A stretch of 16,039 nt of DNA from an uncultured Corynebacterium sp. (GTDB lineage Bacteria > Actinomycetota > Actinomycetes > Mycobacteriales > Mycobacteriaceae). A program made the position numbers and the translations under genes. Every line of letters starts with the position of its first letter. Position 1 is the stretch's first letter. This document shows, piece by piece, positions 14,726-16,039 of this stretch. Location: the NCBI GenBank assembly GCA_945631445.1, contig CALZCR010000007.1, positions 1 through 16,039 of the forward strand. The letters run 5' to 3'. The notes under the pieces were generated by a model. That model searched no databases. It saw only the letters and a list, made by a program, of their open reading frames with translations, and had not been told where the DNA came from.

Positions 14726-15001
14726 TTGAACGAAACCCGCGCACAAAAGTCCAAGATCCTGGCCATCGTCCTCGCGCTGTTGCTCGGCGGGCTCGGCGTC
14801 CACAACTTCTATATGGGGCACAACACCCTGGGCCTGGCCAAGATCGCGCTTAACGCTTTCGGCATCGCCATGAGCCTGCTCGCGGTCGGGCAAGCCCTGC
14901 TGTTCATCGCCGGTTTATGGGTGATCCTGGAGGTGATCATGATCGCTTTCGGGCTGGGAAACATGAAAACGGACCGGCATGACGTCCCGTTGAAGTGGTG
15001 A
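14726..15001 (+). CDS. TM2-domain small membrane protein, TTG start
   Basis: A 91-residue protein with the TM2-domain pattern: first helix IVLALLLGGLGVHNFYMGHN, where G-x-x-G-x-H-x-F-Y-x-G is the family hallmark, followed by a short Gly/Leu loop and a second hydrophobic segment (about residues 47-76). Both helices probably lie in the cytoplasmic membrane with a short charged tail. TM2 proteins have no defined biochemical role. The start is TTG at 14726. AAAGGAG (14709-14715) lies 10 nt upstream, overlapping the end of the methyltransferase gene, and no ATG or GTG is available at a suitable place. The 5-nt gap indicates co-transcription and probably translational coupling with the methyltransferase gene. 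A terminator follows. Confidence 0.85.
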   Translation: MNETRAQKSKILAIVLALLLGGLGVHNFYMGHNTLGLAKIALNAFGIAMSLLAVGQALLFIAGLWVILEVIMIAFGLGNMKTDRHDVPLKW

Positions 15002-15043
15002 GTCCGTTTCCGCTGTGACCGCACCCGCCTGACCCCGTTTCCA

Positions 15044-15073
15044 CCCGCGCCGTCGTGCGCGGGCGTTGTTTTT
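15044..15073 (+). terminator. Intrinsic terminator after the TM2 gene
   Basis: CCCGCGC (15044-15050), loop CGTCGT and GCGCGGG (15057-15063) form a 7-bp stem followed by TTGTTTTT (15066-15073). It ends the methyltransferase-TM2 unit, 42 nt past the stop, so pheS should have its own promoter. Confidence 0.8.
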
Positions 15074-15138
15074 CGCCGGGGTCCGCCGAGGTCTGAGGTT
15101 TCGACGGGCTCATCCATGGTGAGGCCGAGGCTCGCCGG

Positions 15139-15144
15139 TATGCT
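15139..15144 (+). promoter_or_regulatory. Candidate -10 of the pheS promoter
   Basis: TATGCT (15139-15144) fits the corynebacterial -10 pattern, lies 66 nt downstream of the TM2-gene terminator and 48 nt before the pheS GTG. No good -35 is seen. The short leader (about 40 nt) leaves no room for a T-box or a peptide attenuator. Confidence 0.4.
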
Positions 15145-15147
15145 TGA

Positions 15148-16039
<892 letters not shown>

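Overview
The window is high-GC DNA with actinobacterial gene content. The gene set and order point to Corynebacterium or a close relative: HelD/HelR-like ATPase, DoxX protein, metallo-beta-lactamase-fold hydrolase, uvrA, a small lipoprotein gene, infC-rpmI-rplT, a SpoU methyltransferase and pheS. I recall a similar order in the C. glutamicum chromosome. Genus assignment is therefore inference from content and synteny; no rRNA is present to confirm it. It reads as ordinary core chromosome: no insertion sequence, phage gene, CRISPR array, tRNA, or block of foreign-looking composition was seen.

Layout. 1-596: the tail of one universal stress protein gene, then a complete second one (+). 676-4009 (-): a DoxX-family gene with a long Lys/Ala-rich tail, a terminator, and a HelD/HelR-type RNA-polymerase-associated ATPase gene, which converges on usp. 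4116-7681: a divergent pair, a glyoxalase-II-like hydrolase (-) and uvrA (+). Their 113-bp spacer holds a 17-bp perfect palindrome and a LexA-like SOS box. 7795-8694 (+): a lipoprotein carrying serine beta-lactamase/PBP-type motifs. 8696-10238 (+): the infC-rpmI-rplT operon, with a good promoter, a roughly 240-nt structured leader containing an intrinsic terminator, and an infC gene that appears to start at AUC. 10331-13735 (-): the bifunctional proline catabolic enzyme PutA. 13899-15001 (+): a leaderless SpoU-type rRNA methyltransferase gene tightly followed by a TM2-domain membrane protein gene that starts at TTG. 15193-end (+): the 5' part of pheS (GTG start).

How the genes relate. Much of the window serves translation and transcription: IF3, L35, L20, a probable rRNA 2'-O-methyltransferase, PheS, and the RNAP-recycling motor. 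UvrA adds nucleotide excision repair, probably under SOS control. PutA is a stand-alone catabolic gene. The most interesting material is regulatory: the infC leader with its AUC start, the MBL-gene palindrome over a leaderless promoter, and the uvrA SOS box. Among the proteins, the beta-lactamase-like lipoprotein and the DoxX protein with its helical tail stand out. I found no convincing new multi-gene system.
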